Shown piece after piece: positions 42,392-51,949 of a DNA stretch of 64,000 nucleotides. The translations under genes were made by a program, and so were the position numbers. The notes under the pieces were generated by a model. The model had not been told where the DNA came from. It did no database searches and saw only the letters and a list, made by a program, of their open reading frames with translations. The first letter of the stretch is position 1. Each line of letters opens with the position of its first letter. Origin of the DNA: Flavobacterium psychroterrae (lineage in GTDB: Bacteria > Bacteroidota > Bacteroidia > Flavobacteriales > Flavobacteriaceae); the NCBI RefSeq assembly GCF_018380615.1, contig NZ_JAGYVZ010000013.1:62001-126000 (forward strand). Direction: 5' to 3'.

Positions 42392-44847
42392 AACCTCGCA
42401 TTCAGCTTCACATTAAAAACTCTTGAAGTCATATAATTTGGGATTGCATATTGATTTTTAGAATACACATCGCGAACCCAAGTGTTGGTAATTGCGTTTT
42501 GATTGTTGAAAAGATTAAAAATCTCTAATCCTACAGATAATTCCTTGAAGTTTTTCAACCATTTTGCCTTTGCCACTTTGGTACTGTTATCTACAAAAAC
42601 TTTGGCAAAACCCACATCTGCCCTGCGATAATCATTTAAACGGCTTTGATATAAATAAGGATCTGAATATGAAGGAGATCCGCCAGGCAAACCAGTATTA
42701 TAAACTAAATTAAGATATAATTTCACACTTGGAATACTTGGCATATAATCCTGAAACAACATTGCAAATTTCAAACGTTGATCTGTTGGTCTGGCAATAT
42801 ATCCTTTATCTGCATAATTTTCTTCGGTTTTTAAATAACCAAAACTAATCCACGATTCAGTTCCTGGAACAAATTCTCCGTTTAATCTAAAATCAAGACC
42901 TTGAGCATATGCGGTTGCATTATTATTGGCGATATAACGAATTCTGACATTATCGATAGAATACACATTTACATCCGAAAGTGATTTATAATACACTTCT
43001 GTAACCCATTTGAAAGGACGATTCCACATTTTAAAATTATAATCGTTACTCAAAACAATGTGTACCGATTCCTGTGCTTTTACGTTCGGATTTACAACAC
43101 CATCCAAATCACGAAGTTCCCTGTAAAAAGGCGGCTGATAATATAATCCTCCCGAAAGCCTGAAAACCATATCCATATCCCAATCCGGTTTTATGGCAAA
43201 TTGAGCACGGGGACTAACAACAATTTGATTTTTACCTTCAACAGCTGCTCCGGAAACATTCCAGCTTTGGAAACGAGCACCAATATTATACCATATTTGA
43301 TTCGATCCTAATTCTGCTTTTTTATTGTATTGTGCATAACCGGAAAATCGGTTAATATTATTAAAGTTTGTAGCGCGAACATCCTGATACGGCAAAAGTG
43401 GTCCGGTATAAGGTTCATAAGGCTGATTGTTTTTTGGCAAAACAACAATTGGCGGATTTATAGAAAACCCAGCCGAATCAATCATTTCCCACTCTACAAT
43501 TCTGTCACGAATAGATTCTCTGGTGTATTTTAAGCCAAATTCTAATTGGCTGTCATTTTTCCATTCTTTAAATCCTTTAATCTCGGCATTTGCAATCAAA
43601 GCATCTAAATCATTTCGGGCGTGGTTAAGTTGTGAACCAATTCCGCGGGTAAAATCAACATCGGTAGATCCATCTTCGCCCACATTTCCTAAACGATATT
43701 GTGCTAAAATATCAAAATGCTCCTCCTCTATGGTATGAAATAATGAACCTATAAATTTCAACGTCAAACTTGGAGAAACTTTATAAGTGGTTTTAAAAGC
43801 GCCAAAATAAGTATCATATTGATCGCGTTCTTTACCTTCATAATATACAGCAAGCGACATGGGTTGATCTATGGTTCCAAATTTTGTTTCGCGCGTTAAA
43901 GGCTGATATAAATATTTATTTTGAGAAATATTTCCTAAAAAACTAATTTGCCATTTATCCGAAATATCATAATTAACATTCGTCTGGATATCTGCAAAAG
44001 TGGGCGTATAATTGGTTTGTGTATCCTGACTATTAACCAGCAAACTATTATCACGATAACGGACACCGGTTACTGCCGACCATTTTTTATTTTTCGAAAC
44101 GGCATCAACAGAAATACTTCCGCCCAATAAACTTGCCTCTAAAGAAGCGCCAAACTCAGTTGGTTTTCTATACGTAATATCTAATACCGAGGATAATTTA
44201 TCGCCAAATTTAGCCTGAAATCCACCCGCCGAAAAGTCAACATTCTGAACTAAATCTGTATTTGTAAAACTCAAACCTTCTTGTTGTCCTGAACGAATTA
44301 AAAAAGGCCGATACACTTCGACTTCATTTACATAAACTAAATTTTCATCATAATTTCCGCCACGAACTGCATATTGTGTACTTAATTCATTGTTTGAATT
44401 TACTCCCGGCAATGTCTTTAGAATATTTTCGATTCCGGCATTTGCGCCTGGAATTTTTTTAATTGTAGCAGCATCAACAGTTGTAATTCCCTGAACTCGT
44501 TTTTTATTTTTAGAAGAAACAAAAACTTCTCCCATTTGTTCCTCTGAATTATTCATTACAGGATTAAAAACAAAAACTTCATTTGGCTTTAAACTCACCG
44601 TCAAGCTCATCATTTTTAAAGAAATGTGAGTAAAAATCAGAACTATTTTTTTATTTGAAGGAACATCGATTTCAAAAAAACCGTTTGCGTCTGATTGTTT
44701 TGTATTACCTGAAGAAGTAATATTAACATCGGCAACCGGACGATTTTGATTGTCTAAAATAATACCTTTAACATGAGCATTTTGAGCAAATGAAATACTG
44801 GTAATGCAGAAAAAAAGAAATACGAATAATTGCTTATTTGGGTTCAA
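42388..44847 (-). CDS. TonB-dependent receptor with carboxypeptidase-like domain
   Basis: The 819-residue outer-membrane protein has a signal peptide (to about residue 21, FFCITSISFAQ), a CarboxypepD_reg-like beta domain at about 26-105 (VKGIILDNQNRPVADVNITS), a plug domain at about 120-230 (GIENILKTLPGVNSNNELST, then YAVRGGNYDENLVYVNE), and a barrel. It lies 11 bases after the M23 peptidase gene and overlaps the membrane-protein gene by four bases. No SusD partner lies next to it. Substrate is unknown. Confidence 0.88.
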   Translation of the reverse strand: MNPNKQLFVFLFFCITSISFAQNAHVKGIILDNQNRPVADVNITSSGNTKQSDANGFFEIDVPSNKKIVLIFTHISLKMMSLTVSLKPNEVFVFNPVMNNSEEQMGEVFVSSKNKKRVQGITTVDAATIKKIPGANAGIENILKTLPGVNSNNELSTQYAVRGGNYDENLVYVNEVEVYRPFLIRSGQQEGLSFTNTDLVQNVDFSAGGFQAKFGDKLSSVLDITYRKPTEFGASLEASLLGGSISVDAVSKNKKWSAVTGVRYRDNSLLVNSQDTQTNYTPTFADIQTNVNYDISDKWQISFLGNISQNKYLYQPLTRETKFGTIDQPMSLAVYYEGKERDQYDTYFGAFKTTYKVSPSLTLKFIGSLFHTIEEEHFDILAQYRLGNVGEDGSTDVDFTRGIGSQLNHARNDLDALIANAEIKGFKEWKNDSQLEFGLKYTRESIRDRIVEWEMIDSAGFSINPPIVVLPKNNQPYEPYTGPLLPYQDVRATNFNNINRFSGYAQYNKKAELGSNQIWYNIGARFQSWNVSGAAVEGKNQIVVSPRAQFAIKPDWDMDMVFRLSGGLYYQPPFYRELRDLDGVVNPNVKAQESVHIVLSNDYNFKMWNRPFKWVTEVYYKSLSDVNVYSIDNVRIRYIANNNATAYAQGLDFRLNGEFVPGTESWISFGYLKTEENYADKGYIARPTDQRLKFAMLFQDYMPSIPSVKLYLNLVYNTGLPGGSPSYSDPYLYQSRLNDYRRADVGFAKVFVDNSTKVAKAKWLKNFKELSVGLEIFNLFNNQNAITNTWVRDVYSKNQYAIPNYMTSRVFNVKLNARL

Positions 44848-44858
44848 ATGTTTTGGTT

Positions 44859-46562
44859 TTATTTTTGTTGGCTTCTAAAAAAATGAGTTTCAAAGATAGC
44901 AGAATTACCCACATTATCAATCACTTCTATTTTTAAATCATTGGCACCTTCGGCAACAATTGTATCATCAAAAGTGTGTGTGATTTTTTTGGTTTTATTT
45001 TCATATTCAAACAAAATCCATTTTCCGTTTAAGTAACCGTTATAGGATTTAATTCCTGATGAACTGTCGCTAATAGTGAACTGTATTTTTTTAACATCAC
45101 TAATCCATTTGCCTTCAATAGGTTTAGCGATAGTAATTTTTGGCGCAATCGTATCCAGAACTAATCCATATTGTCCCAATATTTTTGCTTTTGCTGTAAA
45201 AACGTCGCCTTTTCTTACTGTACCATTATGGCTGGCGCTGTTTCCGCTAAATTTTCCAATGAAAAGTTTATCTCTTAAATTTTCGGGATAAGAATCATCT
45301 TTTATTGTAATTGTAAAATTTGAATGAACGGGAACGGTATCATCATGAATGTAAATGCGATTATTTTTTACGTCAAAATTCAAATTAAAATCATCGTAAA
45401 AAGTTCCTGCAGGAAAAAATACTGACATATTCTCTTTTTCAAAAATCGCGTCTTTATTGATTTTTATAAAATATTTAGAAACTACAGGTTCGGCTGAAAC
45501 AATTGGCGTTGCCGAATCATATTCAATAGGAATCGTAACTGAATTTAAATTCCCGAAGTAATCCGAAACTTCAATTCTGTAGGTTGAAGCTAAATTCGGC
45601 TCGACCGAAATAATTCCACGAAGCGAATCCGTTTTAATAATACTCAGGGCAAAAGGCGTTTTCATGAACAGTTTTTGAACGCGCTGACCTGATTTTTTAT
45701 ATTTATAATAATCAATAAATGCATTTATATAGCGCATTTCATCAAATGAGTAGGTATTGAACTGATAATTGTAATTTTGATTTCCGTTAAAAAATGTAGA
45801 TACATTAAAAACGCCATTTTTATTAAATGAAACATCATCAAAGTCAACAGCAGAAATTCCGAAACCAATTTTCCCGTTCGCCTTTACTTTGCTTGCTAAA
45901 TAAGTTCCGTCTTTTTGAAGCACAAGATTCAGCAATAATGGCTGTTTGGACTGATTGACGGTCGAATTGTCTAACGGATAAACATAAACGCTTGAAATTG
46001 TGGGCTTTTTAGTGTCTTTTATATTTTTATCAAAACCAAAGAATATCGGATTAATCACAAATTCTGTTTTAGAATCACGGATTTCAAAATGCAAATGCGG
46101 TCCTTCTGATGAACCTGTATTGCCTGAAAGCCCTATTATTTGTCCTTTTATAACTGGTAATTCATTAGGTTTAAGGAACATTTCAATTTCATAAGCCTGC
46201 TCTTTATAATGCGTTTTTGTAACATAATTCTGGATTTCACCTACAGGCGTTTGCAAATGTCCATAAACCGAAGTGTACCCATTTGGATGCGTAATATAAA
46301 TACATTTACCGTTTCCGTAAGTTGAAATTTTGATTCTGGAAACATATCCATCGCCAATTGCATACACATTTAAACCTTCTCTTTGATTTGTTTTTAAATC
46401 GAAACCGGCATGAAAATGATTGGGTCTAAGTTCCCCAAAATTCCCCGACAATTGCATAGGAATATCAAGCGGCGGACTAAAATCTCCCTTTGGATATTGA
46501 GTCTGAGCAAATATAAAGGAACAAAAAAACACGGAAAGTACAGTCATTTTCATAAGCAACAT
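44859..46562 (-). CDS. Secreted M23 family metallopeptidase with a long C-terminal extension
   Basis: The 567-residue secreted protein begins with a signal peptide (to about residue 20) and an M23/LytM peptidase domain. Zinc ligands appear as HFHAGFD (His51, Asp55) and HLHFEI (His158), with active-site His156 next to it. Residues from about 190 on form a beta-rich extension of about 370 residues with no recognised domain, ending in Ig-like strands (KIEVIDNVGNSAIF). M23 enzymes cut peptidoglycan cross-links. The reading with MLLMKM at the start is uncertain: codons at 46562, 46553 and 46547 could all initiate. It leads the five-gene minus-strand run. Confidence 0.85.
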   Translation of the reverse strand: MLLMKMTVLSVFFCSFIFAQTQYPKGDFSPPLDIPMQLSGNFGELRPNHFHAGFDLKTNQREGLNVYAIGDGYVSRIKISTYGNGKCIYITHPNGYTSVYGHLQTPVGEIQNYVTKTHYKEQAYEIEMFLKPNELPVIKGQIIGLSGNTGSSEGPHLHFEIRDSKTEFVINPIFFGFDKNIKDTKKPTISSVYVYPLDNSTVNQSKQPLLLNLVLQKDGTYLASKVKANGKIGFGISAVDFDDVSFNKNGVFNVSTFFNGNQNYNYQFNTYSFDEMRYINAFIDYYKYKKSGQRVQKLFMKTPFALSIIKTDSLRGIISVEPNLASTYRIEVSDYFGNLNSVTIPIEYDSATPIVSAEPVVSKYFIKINKDAIFEKENMSVFFPAGTFYDDFNLNFDVKNNRIYIHDDTVPVHSNFTITIKDDSYPENLRDKLFIGKFSGNSASHNGTVRKGDVFTAKAKILGQYGLVLDTIAPKITIAKPIEGKWISDVKKIQFTISDSSSGIKSYNGYLNGKWILFEYENKTKKITHTFDDTIVAEGANDLKIEVIDNVGNSAIFETHFFRSQQK

Positions 46563-46674
46563 TTTTGCTAAGATAAAAAAATAAGAGGCGAAAACCGAGT
46601 ATAAAGCTACAAAAATACAATTGATTGAATTTCATATAATTGGTTATTTTTAATGTAAAAAAATCGATAAAAAA

Positions 46675-46704
46675 TTGCATTAATAAAAAGGAATACTAAC
46701 TTTG
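46675..46704 (+). promoter_or_regulatory. Promoter of the coiled-coil/zapA operon
   Basis: TTG (46675-46677), 19 bases, then TAACTTTG (46697-46704), a full match to the Bacteroidota promoter. The ATG of the first gene follows 28 bases later. Confidence 0.8.
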
Positions 46705-46732
46705 TATGATTAAGTAATGAATAGGATTTACA

Positions 46733-47023
46733 ATGAGTGTAATTGCAGAAATAATTGATACTCTTGAATATAAAGTCGAAAAGCTTTTTGAGAAATCAAA
46801 AGGTTTGGAGAAGAACAATCAGGTTTTACGATTAGAATTAGCCAAAGCTGCGCAAATTATCCAGAAACAATCTGAAGAAATGGAGGCTTTGAAAAAGCAA
46901 TATGACACACTTAAGATAGCCAATTCGTTGCTTGGCAGCGACAATAACAAGAGAGAGACAAAGCTTAAAATAAATTCATTAATTCGCGAAATTGATTACT
47001 GTATAGCACAACTATCAGATTAG
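46733..47023 (+). CDS. Small coiled-coil protein upstream of zapA
   Basis: The 96-residue protein is mostly coiled coil (about residues 8-64, with leucine heptads in LEYKVEKLFEKSKGLEKNNQ). It lies five bases before zapA, so the two are co-transcribed. Its size and predicted structure recall ZapB, a coiled-coil division protein, but similarity by eye is limited, so the function remains an inference. Confidence 0.78.
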   Translation: MSVIAEIIDTLEYKVEKLFEKSKGLEKNNQVLRLELAKAAQIIQKQSEEMEALKKQYDTLKIANSLLGSDNNKRETKLKINSLIREIDYCIAQLSD

Positions 47024-47028
47024 AAAAC

Positions 47029-47322
47029 ATGGACGGAAAGCTTAGAATTAAGATATCAGTTGCAGACCGAGTTTACCCGTTAACGGTTGAACCTGTTCAG
47101 GAAGAAGGACTTAGAAGTGCTTCTAAAAAAATTGATGCTATGATTAAGCAATTCGAAGAAAGTTACGCGGTTCGTGATAAACAAGATGTTCTGGCTATGT
47201 GTGCTTTGCAATTTGCATCACAAGTAGAACAAAAACAAATTGATAACGCAATCGATGGCGAAGAAACCATTGAAAGAATTAAAAGATTAAATTCGCTATT
47301 AGATCAATATCTCGAAAATTAA
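47029..47322 (+). CDS. zapA: Cell division protein ZapA
   Basis: The 97-residue protein is ZapA, which cross-links FtsZ filaments at mid-cell. The N-terminal globular part begins RIKISVADRVYPLTV (residues 5-19), followed by a long helix (DVLAMCALQFASQVEQKQI near 50-68) for oligomerisation. It follows the coiled-coil gene by five bases and precedes the 6S RNA. The order zapA-6S RNA resembles that in E. coli, where ssrS follows zapA. Confidence 0.92.
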   Translation: MDGKLRIKISVADRVYPLTVEPVQEEGLRSASKKIDAMIKQFEESYAVRDKQDVLAMCALQFASQVEQKQIDNAIDGEETIERIKRLNSLLDQYLEN

Positions 47323-47348
47323 ACGTTCTTTACAGAAACTAAGATACT

Positions 47349-47511
47349 GCCTACATTAGTTCACAATTGGTAAACTCAACACTAACAAATTAAAGTGAGT
47401 GAATCTTCGCTACTATAGTATGCCATGCTTTTGCACGGAAACTTGAACAGCGAGTTAGCTCAAAACTTGTCTTTACGAGTTTATTCAAGCAATTAATGTA
47501 GGCTTTTTTTT
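47349..47511 (+). ncRNA. ssrS: 6S RNA
   Basis: The gap between zapA and rny holds a gene-free, structured region. Its ends pair: GCCTACATTA (47349-47358) with TAATGTAGGC (47494-47503), followed by eight Ts, as for a transcript end. Internal stems include CCATGCTTTTGCACGG. The long, closed rod with terminal stem and central open region is the 6S plan, which binds sigma-70 RNA polymerase. The position right after zapA is where 6S RNA is found in many bacteria. Exact ends are estimates. Confidence 0.78.
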
Positions 47512-47531
47512 ATATATAAATTTTAACAAAC

Positions 47532-49094
47532 ATGGACATCATAACGATCATTATTTCAGGTATTGTAGGGATTGCAGCAGGTTTTGCAATCGCTAAAATT
47601 ATCGAAAAAAGCAATATTTCTAACTTAATCAAAAATGCAAAAAAAGAAGCCTCTTCCATATTAAAAGATGCCAATTTAGAAGCTGAAAACATTAAAAAAG
47701 ATAAAATCCTTCAGGCAAAAGAAAAATTCATAGAATTAAAATCTGAACACGAACAAGTAATTTTATCCCGAGATAAAAAAGTAGCCGAAGTAGAAAAAAG
47801 AGTACGTGATAAGGAATCTCAAATTTCAAATGAGCTTTCAAAAGCCAAGAAAGTTAACGACGATTTTGAAGCTAAAACATTAGAATACAACAACAAAATT
47901 GAGGTTTTAGACAAAAAACAAGCTGAAGTTGATAAGTTACACAAAAGTCAATTACAACAACTTGAAGCGATTTCAGGACTTTCTGCCGAAGAAGCAAAAG
48001 AACAATTAGTAGAAGGCTTAAAAGCCGAGGCTAAAAGCAAAGCAATGTCTCACATTCAGGATACAATTGAAGAGGCAAAACTTACTGCACAGCAAGAAGC
48101 CAAGAAAATCATCATTAATACAATCCAAAGAGTTGGAACTGAAGAAGCAGTTGAAAATTGCGTATCTGTTTTCAACATCGAATCTGATGATGTTAAAGGT
48201 AGAATTATTGGTCGTGAAGGTCGTAACATTAGAGCGCTTGAAGCTGCAACGGGAGTTGAAATCATTGTTGATGATACACCGGAAGCTATTATCCTTTCTT
48301 GTTTTGATCCTGTTCGTAGAGAAATTGCTCGTTTGGCATTGCACAAATTGGTAACTGACGGACGTATTCACCCAGCAAGAATCGAGGAAGTTGTTGCTAA
48401 AACAGCGAAACAAATCGACGACGAAATTATTGAAGTTGGTAAACGTACTGTTATCGACTTAGGAATTCACGGTTTACACCCTGAATTGATTAAAGTTGTA
48501 GGTAGAATGAAATACCGTTCATCTTACGGACAAAACTTATTACAACACTCCAGAGAGGTTTCTAAACTTTGTGGTATCATGGCGGCCGAATTAGGCTTGA
48601 ATGTAAAACTGGCTAAAAGAGCAGGTTTACTTCACGATATTGGTAAAGTTCCGGATACTGAAAGTGATTTACCTCACGCATTATTAGGAATGCAATGGGC
48701 GGAGAAATATGGTGAAAAAGAAGAAGTTTGTAATGCAATTGGAGCTCACCACGACGAGATTGAAATGAAATCATTACTTTCTCCAATCGTTCAGGTTTGT
48801 GACGCCATTTCAGGTGCAAGACCAGGAGCAAGACGTCAGGTTTTAGATTCATACATTCAACGTTTAAAAGATCTTGAAGAAGTTGCTTACGGATTTAGCG
48901 GTGTAAAAAATGCATACGCAATCCAGGCTGGTAGAGAACTTCGTGTGATTGTAGAAAGCGAAAAAGTTTCTGATGATAATGCAGCAAACTTATCTTTTGA
49001 AATTTCACAAAAAATCCAAACCGAAATGACTTATCCAGGTCAGGTAAAAGTTACTGTAATTAGAGAAACAAGAGCAGTGAATATTGCGAAGTAA
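47532..49094 (+). CDS. rny: Ribonuclease Y
   Basis: RNase Y is a membrane-anchored endoribonuclease that starts mRNA decay. The 520-residue protein has an N-terminal transmembrane helix (about 3-23), a long coiled coil (to about 200), a KH domain ([20 protein letters not shown] near 220-239) and an HD domain ([10 protein letters not shown] near 364-373 for metal-binding His-Asp, and [10 protein letters not shown] near 408-417). The start at ATG 47532 is directly preceded by the 6S RNA. Confidence 0.95.
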   Translation: MDIITIIISGIVGIAAGFAIAKIIEKSNISNLIKNAKKEASSILKDANLEAENIKKDKILQAKEKFIELKSEHEQVILSRDKKVAEVEKRVRDKESQISNELSKAKKVNDDFEAKTLEYNNKIEVLDKKQAEVDKLHKSQLQQLEAISGLSAEEAKEQLVEGLKAEAKSKAMSHIQDTIEEAKLTAQQEAKKIIINTIQRVGTEEAVENCVSVFNIESDDVKGRIIGREGRNIRALEAATGVEIIVDDTPEAIILSCFDPVRREIARLALHKLVTDGRIHPARIEEVVAKTAKQIDDEIIEVGKRTVIDLGIHGLHPELIKVVGRMKYRSSYGQNLLQHSREVSKLCGIMAAELGLNVKLAKRAGLLHDIGKVPDTESDLPHALLGMQWAEKYGEKEEVCNAIGAHHDEIEMKSLLSPIVQVCDAISGARPGARRQVLDSYIQRLKDLEEVAYGFSGVKNAYAIQAGRELRVIVESEKVSDDNAANLSFEISQKIQTEMTYPGQVKVTVIRETRAVNIAK

Positions 49095-49110
49095 TTCTCC
49101 AAACAATATA

Positions 49111-49150
49111 AAAAAGAGAGGCTGTCCCAAAAGGACAGCCTCTCTTTTTT
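49111..49150 (+). terminator. Terminator of rny
   Basis: A long GC-rich stem, AGAGAGGCTGTCC with GGACAGCCTCTCT, over a short A-rich loop, and a T run. Confidence 0.9.
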
Positions 49151-49312
49151 TAACGCAATCTTGTCGTTCTGAGAAACGAAGAATCTCCATGAGTAACTCT
49201 ACAAAGTTTGAGTTCGCCTCTGTATGGAGCAACTTGTGAAATTCTTCCTTCCTCAGAATTACTAGATTGAACTAAAAAATGTGTTTTAAAAATACTCACA
49301 ATTTAAATCACT
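49151..49312. repeat. Dispersed TTGTCGTTCTGAG-type repeat
   Basis: CAATCTTGTCGTTCTGAGAA near 49157-49176 and ATTCTTCCTTCCTCAGAA near 49241-49258 are two ends of an imperfect repeat. A similar sequence is at 24043-24100 and near 60460 and 60533. No gene is present. Confidence 0.55.
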
Positions 49313-50833
49313 TTAAACATCATTAAAGATAATTTTAAAGCTTGTTCCTACTCCAACTTCACTTTCTACAGAAATACTGCCTTTCATGGCTTCAATTTGA
49401 TTTCTGGTAATATAAAGACCAATTCCTCGAGCTTCCTGATGTTTATGAAATGTTTTATACATCCCGAATAATAACTCACCGTAAACATTGAGATCAATTC
49501 CTAATCCATTATCTGTAATTTTTAATGATTTATAACCTTCCGGCTCAATGCCAAAATCAAAAATTATAACGGGATCTCTGTCCGGATGTGCATATTTTAT
49601 CGCATTTGTTGCAAAGTTCAACAAAACACTTTCCATGTAAGCAGGATTAAAGTTAACCGTTAGATATTTAGGAACGTTATTTATTATCGAAACATTTTTT
49701 TGTTTATCAAATCCTTTAATCGTTGAGATTGTTTTATCGATATAATCACAAAGCTTTAGTGGTATAACAGCAATATTAATATTACTTTGTGTTTTTACAA
49801 TCTGAGTTAGATTTGCAATTGTATCATTTAAATCATTCGAAACTGTTCGCAAATGTTCCAGCATTTCGTTCACCGTTTGTCTTTCGACATCAGCGTCAAT
49901 GAAGTCTAAAATCGATTTTATATTTCCTGCCTGAGTATTTAAATTATGAGAAACGATATGCGAAAAATTAACCAGTCGGCTATTTTGATCACTGTAAAGT
50001 TTCATCGTTTTTAAAAGCTCCAACTCTTTTTCCTTTTGCGAAGAAACATCTGTATGCGTTCCAATTACACGTAATGGCTTACCGTTTTCATCTCTTTTAA
50101 TTACTTTTCCGCGGTCTAAAATCCATTTGTAATTACCACTCGAAGTCATTACGCGATGATAATTTTCGTAGTACGGAATCTTATTATCAAAATGTTCCTG
50201 AATATCTGAGTAGTATTTTGTGAGATCATCAGGATGAACAATTTTATCCCAACGCTCCGGATCATCAAAAATATCACAGGATTCTACTTCTAAAATTTTT
50301 AGCGAGAGGGAGGAATAAAAAACATTATTAGTGACCATATCCCAATCCCAGATTCCGGCTGTCGAGGCATCAAGGGCAAACTGAAAGCGTTCTTCGGATA
50401 TTCGAAGTTTTTCTTCCTTGTCTTTTAATTCTGTAATATCAGAAACATGTCCATAAAAGCTAACACAACCCTCTAAAGATAATTCGGTTTTAGAAGAAAC
50501 TTTAAACCATCGCAATCCTTTTTTAGGCAAAATCGCCCTAAATTCAGCATGCCAGGGTTTTACTTCTCTTCGCGCTTTAACCAAAGATTGAAAAAACAGA
50601 TCACGATCCTGAGGATGAATTCTATTAAAAATAATTAATTTGGCGTCATTAGAGAACACTTCAGCTGTAAGTTCAAAAATTTCGTGGGCAGATTTACTAA
50701 CAAGGGGAAAAGAATAATTATTATCACAATCAATAACAAATTGAAAAAGCAAATCAGGCATTTCTGCCAATAACTTTTTATAAAAATTATTTACATCTAA
50801 GCAATCCTCATTTCCATATAAATCAAAAACCAT
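49313..50833 (-). CDS. PAS-domain sensor histidine kinase (cytosolic)
   Basis: The 506-residue kinase has no membrane helix. It contains two PAS domains: about 20-140, ending FYGHVSDITELKDKEEKL, and about 148-270, ending VIGTHTDVSSQKEKELEL. The phosphorylation site is His296 in SHIVSHNLNTQAGN. The ATPase domain covers about 390-506, with NFATNAIKYAHPDRD and ARGIGLYITRNQIEAM. There is no response regulator next door, so it is an orphan kinase in this window. The signal is probably sensed by the PAS domains inside the cell. Confidence 0.9.
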   Translation of the reverse strand: MVFDLYGNEDCLDVNNFYKKLLAEMPDLLFQFVIDCDNNYSFPLVSKSAHEIFELTAEVFSNDAKLIIFNRIHPQDRDLFFQSLVKARREVKPWHAEFRAILPKKGLRWFKVSSKTELSLEGCVSFYGHVSDITELKDKEEKLRISEERFQFALDASTAGIWDWDMVTNNVFYSSLSLKILEVESCDIFDDPERWDKIVHPDDLTKYYSDIQEHFDNKIPYYENYHRVMTSSGNYKWILDRGKVIKRDENGKPLRVIGTHTDVSSQKEKELELLKTMKLYSDQNSRLVNFSHIVSHNLNTQAGNIKSILDFIDADVERQTVNEMLEHLRTVSNDLNDTIANLTQIVKTQSNINIAVIPLKLCDYIDKTISTIKGFDKQKNVSIINNVPKYLTVNFNPAYMESVLLNFATNAIKYAHPDRDPVIIFDFGIEPEGYKSLKITDNGLGIDLNVYGELLFGMYKTFHKHQEARGIGLYITRNQIEAMKGSISVESEVGVGTSFKIIFNDV

Positions 50834-50973
50834 ACATCACTTATTTGTAGATTCAATTATTTAAGATAATCTCAACAAAAGATCTAATTCCTACTTTTTA
50901 ATTTCTCTATTAACACAAAATATCACACAATATATTGATTTTTACATTAAAAATGAGCGTTTTACGTAGAATA

Positions 50974-51870
50974 TTATTTTCGTGGATGATACGAATGCAT
51001 TACTTCCTTTAAGAAACTCCTGTCTAAATGCACATAAATTTCGGTAGTTGTAATCGATTCATGACCTAACATTAATTGAATAGATCTTAAATCGGCACCA
51101 TTTTCAAGTAAATGGGTTGCAAAAGAATGTCGTAAAGTATGCGGACTGATATTTTTATTCAACCCTACTTTTACTGCCAAGTCTTTAATAATCGTAAAAA
51201 TCATTGCGCGCGTGAGCTGATTCCCTCTTCGGTTTAAAAACAAAGTATCTTCACAACCTTTTTTTATATTGAGATTTACGCGAACTTCTTTTTGGTAAAT
51301 CTGCATGTATTTTTGAGTCAGTTTCCCAATAGGGACAAAACGTTCTTTATTTCCTTTTCCGGTAATTTTTATAAATCCTTCATCAAAAAATAAATCTGAA
51401 ATTTTTAGCGAAACCAATTCCGAAACCCGAAGTCCGCAACCATAAAGTGTTTCTAACATTGCCCGATTTCTCTCGCCTTCATTAGAACTCAAATCGATAG
51501 CAGCAATAAGCGAATCAATTTCCTTAACGGATAAAGTATCCGGTAATTTCCGACCTGTTTTTGGTGTTTCGATTAATTCTAAAGGATTATCATTTCTATA
51601 ATCTTCAAAAATTAAGTAACCAAAAAAGCTTTTTAATCCCGATATGATTCTTGCTTGCGAACGGGGATTTACTTCTTTGGCAACTGCATAAATAAATTGC
51701 TGTAAAGTTTCATCTGTAATTTTTAAAGGTGAAACTTCGATTTGATTGGTTTCTAAAAAAAGACATAAACGCTCAATATCAAAACCATAGTTTTCGATTG
51801 TATTTTTAGACAACCCTCTTTCGATTCTTAAATACGACTGATAATCTTTTATATACCTATTCCAATTCAT
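50974..51870 (-). CDS. xerD: Site-specific tyrosine recombinase XerD
   Basis: XerD, with XerC, resolves chromosome dimers at dif. The product has 298 residues from ATG 51868-51870, the usual XerD length. Catalytic residues are Arg148 (GCGLRVSEL), Lys172 (GKGNKER), His244 and Arg247 (HTLRHSFATHLLENG), His270 (LGH) and the nucleophile Tyr279 (EIYVHLD). A start nine codons earlier is possible but adds an unusual tail. Single chromosomal gene; no prophage or integrative element signs nearby. Confidence 0.93.
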   Translation of the reverse strand: MNWNRYIKDYQSYLRIERGLSKNTIENYGFDIERLCLFLETNQIEVSPLKITDETLQQFIYAVAKEVNPRSQARIISGLKSFFGYLIFEDYRNDNPLELIETPKTGRKLPDTLSVKEIDSLIAAIDLSSNEGERNRAMLETLYGCGLRVSELVSLKISDLFFDEGFIKITGKGNKERFVPIGKLTQKYMQIYQKEVRVNLNIKKGCEDTLFLNRRGNQLTRAMIFTIIKDLAVKVGLNKNISPHTLRHSFATHLLENGADLRSIQLMLGHESITTTEIYVHLDRSFLKEVMHSYHPRK

Positions 51871-51897
51871 ACTACAAAGTAAAACATTTTTAGGCAT

Positions 51898-51928
51898 AAA
51901 AAAACCTTCCGGATTAAGGAAGGCTTTA
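51898..51928 (-). terminator. Terminator-like hairpin, CCTTCC type, between xerD and porin gene 1
   Basis: AACCTTCC and GGAAGGCTTT form a stem over GGATTAA. It lies 22 bases past the end of the porin gene on the minus strand and just inside the start side of xerD. It is the first of a set sharing this CCTTCC/GGAAGG stem. Confidence 0.7.
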
Positions 51929-51949
51929 TAATATATTCGGAAAAAATAA

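Noticed and set aside
43427..43738. Plus-strand reading frame of 103 codons inside the TonB receptor gene
   Set aside because: Shadow of the receptor coding sequence; no signal, domain or promoter.
48018..48413. Minus-strand reading frame of 131 codons inside rny
   Set aside because: Open only because of the base composition of the RNase Y gene; no promoter or ribosome site and no recognisable domain.
50974..51870. Prophage or integrative element marked by the tyrosine recombinase
   Set aside because: Length, residues and single-gene context are those of housekeeping XerD; no phage genes, tRNA or attachment repeats are near.
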